In this document: piece by piece, positions 61,606-64,000 of the stretch | Numbering within the stretch: position 1 is the stretch's first letter | Layout: every line of letters begins with the position of its first letter | Assembly (NCBI GenBank): GCA_013399695.1 | Contig: VXAU01000750.1 | Span: forward strand, 248,001 to 312,000 | Reading direction: 5' to 3' | Length of the DNA: 64,000 bases | Source: Formicarius rufipectus | Taxonomy: Eukaryota; Chordata; Aves; Passeriformes; Formicariidae | Made by a program: the position numbers and the translations under genes | Notes under the pieces: generated by a model | What the model was told of the DNA's origin: nothing | Database searches by the model: none | Seen by the model: the letters and a program-made list of their open reading frames with translations, nothing else

Positions 61606-64000
61606 ATAAGTCCCGGGACTCTGGGGACAAGGTCCAGCAAGCTCAGTCTCCACCTTCTACCACAGCCTTATTGAGCTGGGCAAGGGCTATGGGTGGAGGC
61701 TGGGACTGCCCTGCTCCCTTGGCTCCTTTGCCTCTCTTGGGATGAATTCTGTCTCTTTTGAATGAAACAATTTGTATCACTTGCAATACAGCTCTGCTGG
61801 CACCACAACTGGCGGGCAGCACCCCTGAGTGACATGAAAATACAGTTACTTGGAGTGATGCCCAGGTGGGCAGATATTATAGAAAGGTCTGTGACTCCCT
61901 ACAGATAATTTTCTGGCTGGCTCATTCCTGAATCACTGTCAAATCCAAATTCTGCATCACTACTTCTGAAATATGATGGCACAGTAATGAGTTCTAATAA
62001 AAATAGAGGAGTGAAATGGCAAGAGTAACTTCGTATGCTAATTATTCTGAATCCTTTGAATTCTGCAGCAGGCTCATGAAATATACTCTATACTGAATAT
62101 TGGTGATGCTAATTTTATTTAAATATTATGGATTGTCAATGTAATTTTAGGGAATGGACGTATATTCCCCATATTTATAAGAAGAGTTACCTAACCGTGG
62201 CGAAATAAATATTGACAGTCTTGTAGAAATACTACCAAAGAAAATACTAGACCAGTAGCAAACTATGCATCAAAAAGGTTTTACAAAATTAGCTCTAGAT
62301 GGATTACAAATTATGAGGATGATTTCTGACATTTTATTAAGGCAGTGTGAAATATCAAATGCAGTGGTCAAAATATTTGCACTTTTTCCTGTGCTGTACC
62401 TCAACCACTAAAAGAAAATCTTGCTACTAGCTGAAGAAGAAGAAAGTGTATTAGAAAAATAGATCTATAAAGATGACAAAGGAAAAACAGCTTTTGCAGT
62501 TTATAGAATACTCATGTTTGAGTTGATAGGGATTCTTCAAAGTACATTTCTTTTGAACAGTCAGTGTGAGTAAATCTGTGAGATGCTAAAGAGGTGCATT
62601 GTTTTTCAGTGTTAAATCCATGCTGATGCAGTACAATCTTTGCCAGATGTTGAGGGTCTTATTGTTATGTAGAACAATAATACATTGTAGCAGTTTCTGT
62701 CTTCAAAAGGCTTATTCAAAATGTACTTAAAACTTCAACTAATAACTGCAACACATCTTCTATAAGACTTTCAGTGCTTTACCCAAGAGGACAGTAACAG
62801 AGTTGATAGTGGCAAGATTGAGAACCAAAATGTGCATCCATCTTTACTGTCTTTCTGTCCTCCTCAGAGCTGCTGCTTACCTGGTTCTTCCCCCTCTGCA
62901 GGTTGTTACACTGTTAGGTCGGGACCCTTTGGCTGTGGGGGACCCTTTGCCTTCGTTTGTGTCTGGCAGCCTTGAACCTGTTGAGTGTTACCTCAGTGTG
63001 TGTCCATCATTTCCTTGGGCTCTGCCTGTATTCTCCTTAAAAAACATCATATTGGAGACATTCATGTCACTCTGTCTGAGGTGGCAGAGTGGGAACAGCA
63101 GGAGCAATAAAAGCCTACAAAACAGGAAACTACACTCTATTTCCACAGTAATTAGATAGCAGCAGTTGCAGACACATTCTCATGGCTTTTCTTTGTTTTT
63201 TTCATTGGTTATATGCATGCTCTTCTGAAGTTTATTGCCCTAATTTTGCCTAAGCAATGGTTAAATTTAAGACTGCTTCAGTAGTTTACCTTCAAGCGAG
63301 TGCTGGCAAACTTGTAGATAAAATATTTAGGTGTAGCCATAAAAACCTGACTAATGCAGCTTCAAGCAAAGTGGTTGCTTTCAGATGTTTTTCTCTCTTT
63401 TCATTTTGAGATCAAAGTCCCAGTTCATCCTGATGACTGGGCTGCTGATAACTACAGGGGCCTTCTTCAAAACAGGGAGACTAACAAGGACTCTTATCCT
63501 GAAAAATAACACTTTAAATACTGAGTATGGTCACAGTAAATAAGGTAGAGCCTTTACCAAAGGTGTGAACGTAAATGGAGCTTACAAGAGATATATTTGA
63601 ATGATAAAGAAGGGCGACAGGTTAGATTTTGATAGTGTTCCAGACAGTACTTCAGCAGTATGCTGGTCGGTTGTTACTTTCTCTCATGGTTAATCTGCAA
63701 ATTAAGAAAGCATCTGAAGGCTCAGAATACTTTAAGAATGTTTCTATGTTGTGTTCTTCCTGATGTCAACTTAAACCTCATCTGGATGAAAATAAGTATA
63801 TTGAAACGGTAAATCTTCAGACTGTGTCATGTGGAAAAAAAGAACCAATACAGTTTAAGCTGTGCTCTCATTGAACATGTTCCTTCTCTGTGCATTTCAG
63901 TTATTTCTGTTAGATGCTCATGGCCTTCTGAAAGAGGATTGCTTTATCATTTTCTGTATACAACTATATCATTTGTTTATATATCCCTAGATGACCACTG
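61606..64000. other. Unique AT-rich stretch to the window end
   Basis: No gene or interspersed repeat recognised. The longest open frame is 118 codons (62803-63159 on +), without a recognised motif. The first 150 bases (to about 61760) are GC-richer and could be unrecognised continuation of the CR1, but I see no matching words. Confidence 0.55.

Noticed and set aside
1..64000. tRNA, rRNA, CRISPR array, bacterial operon or phage features
   Set aside because: No direct-repeat/spacer array, no tRNA box A/B pattern or rRNA core sequence was seen, and the bird-type repeats make a eukaryotic nuclear origin clear.

Overview
This window looks like avian nuclear DNA, most likely from a songbird-like (neoavian) genome, and it looks like a gene desert or the inside of very long introns. 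I base this on ten copies or fragments of CR1 LINEs with bird-type 3' ends, a solitary long terminal repeat of a widespread bird ERVL-like family, an AT-rich background, and many strand-asymmetric G/T- or A/C-only low-complexity tracts. The species and chromosome cannot be read from the sequence alone. I recognise no protein-coding gene, tRNA or rRNA. All open frames are short (139 codons or fewer) and most lie in low-complexity DNA, inside CR1 remnants, or in unremarkable sequence.

Layout: positions 1-9.5 kb hold a T/G-rich tract at the left edge, an A/C-rich tract with one ambiguous base, a 64-base assembly gap inside a T run (3000-3063), a G/T tract near 3.2 kb, and two CR1 fragments (6929-7198 on +, 9164-9504 on -). 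Positions 9.5-28 kb are mostly unique AT-rich DNA with two more CR1 fragments (15911-16070 on -, 23784-24078 on +), a bZIP-site-like inverted repeat at 12.8 kb, a small CpG-dense patch at 14.5 kb and a perfect 12-bp-arm hairpin at 21.7 kb. At 28.2-28.5 kb there is a G/T-only minisatellite of 56-bp units, followed closely by a CR1 3' end. Positions 28.7-45 kb are again mostly unique, with A/C and G/T tracts and a CR1 tail at 33.7 kb.

Positions 45-64 kb contain the solo LTR (45329-45847, minus strand), an A/C tract at 46.4 kb, two copies of a 26-bp non-CR1 element 7.4 kb apart (49495 and 56918), a GC-richer patch with a hairpin near 51 kb, CR1 tails at 54.2 and 56.3 kb, a 1.1-kb CR1 that still shows reverse-transcriptase motifs (58200-59334), and a last CR1 at 61.3 kb. 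A minus-strand open stretch at 60737-61050 has the outward form of a terminal exon but no recognised homology.

There are no genes here that can be shown to work together. The notable content is repeat biology and a few unexplained symmetric elements. No clear new biological system was found.
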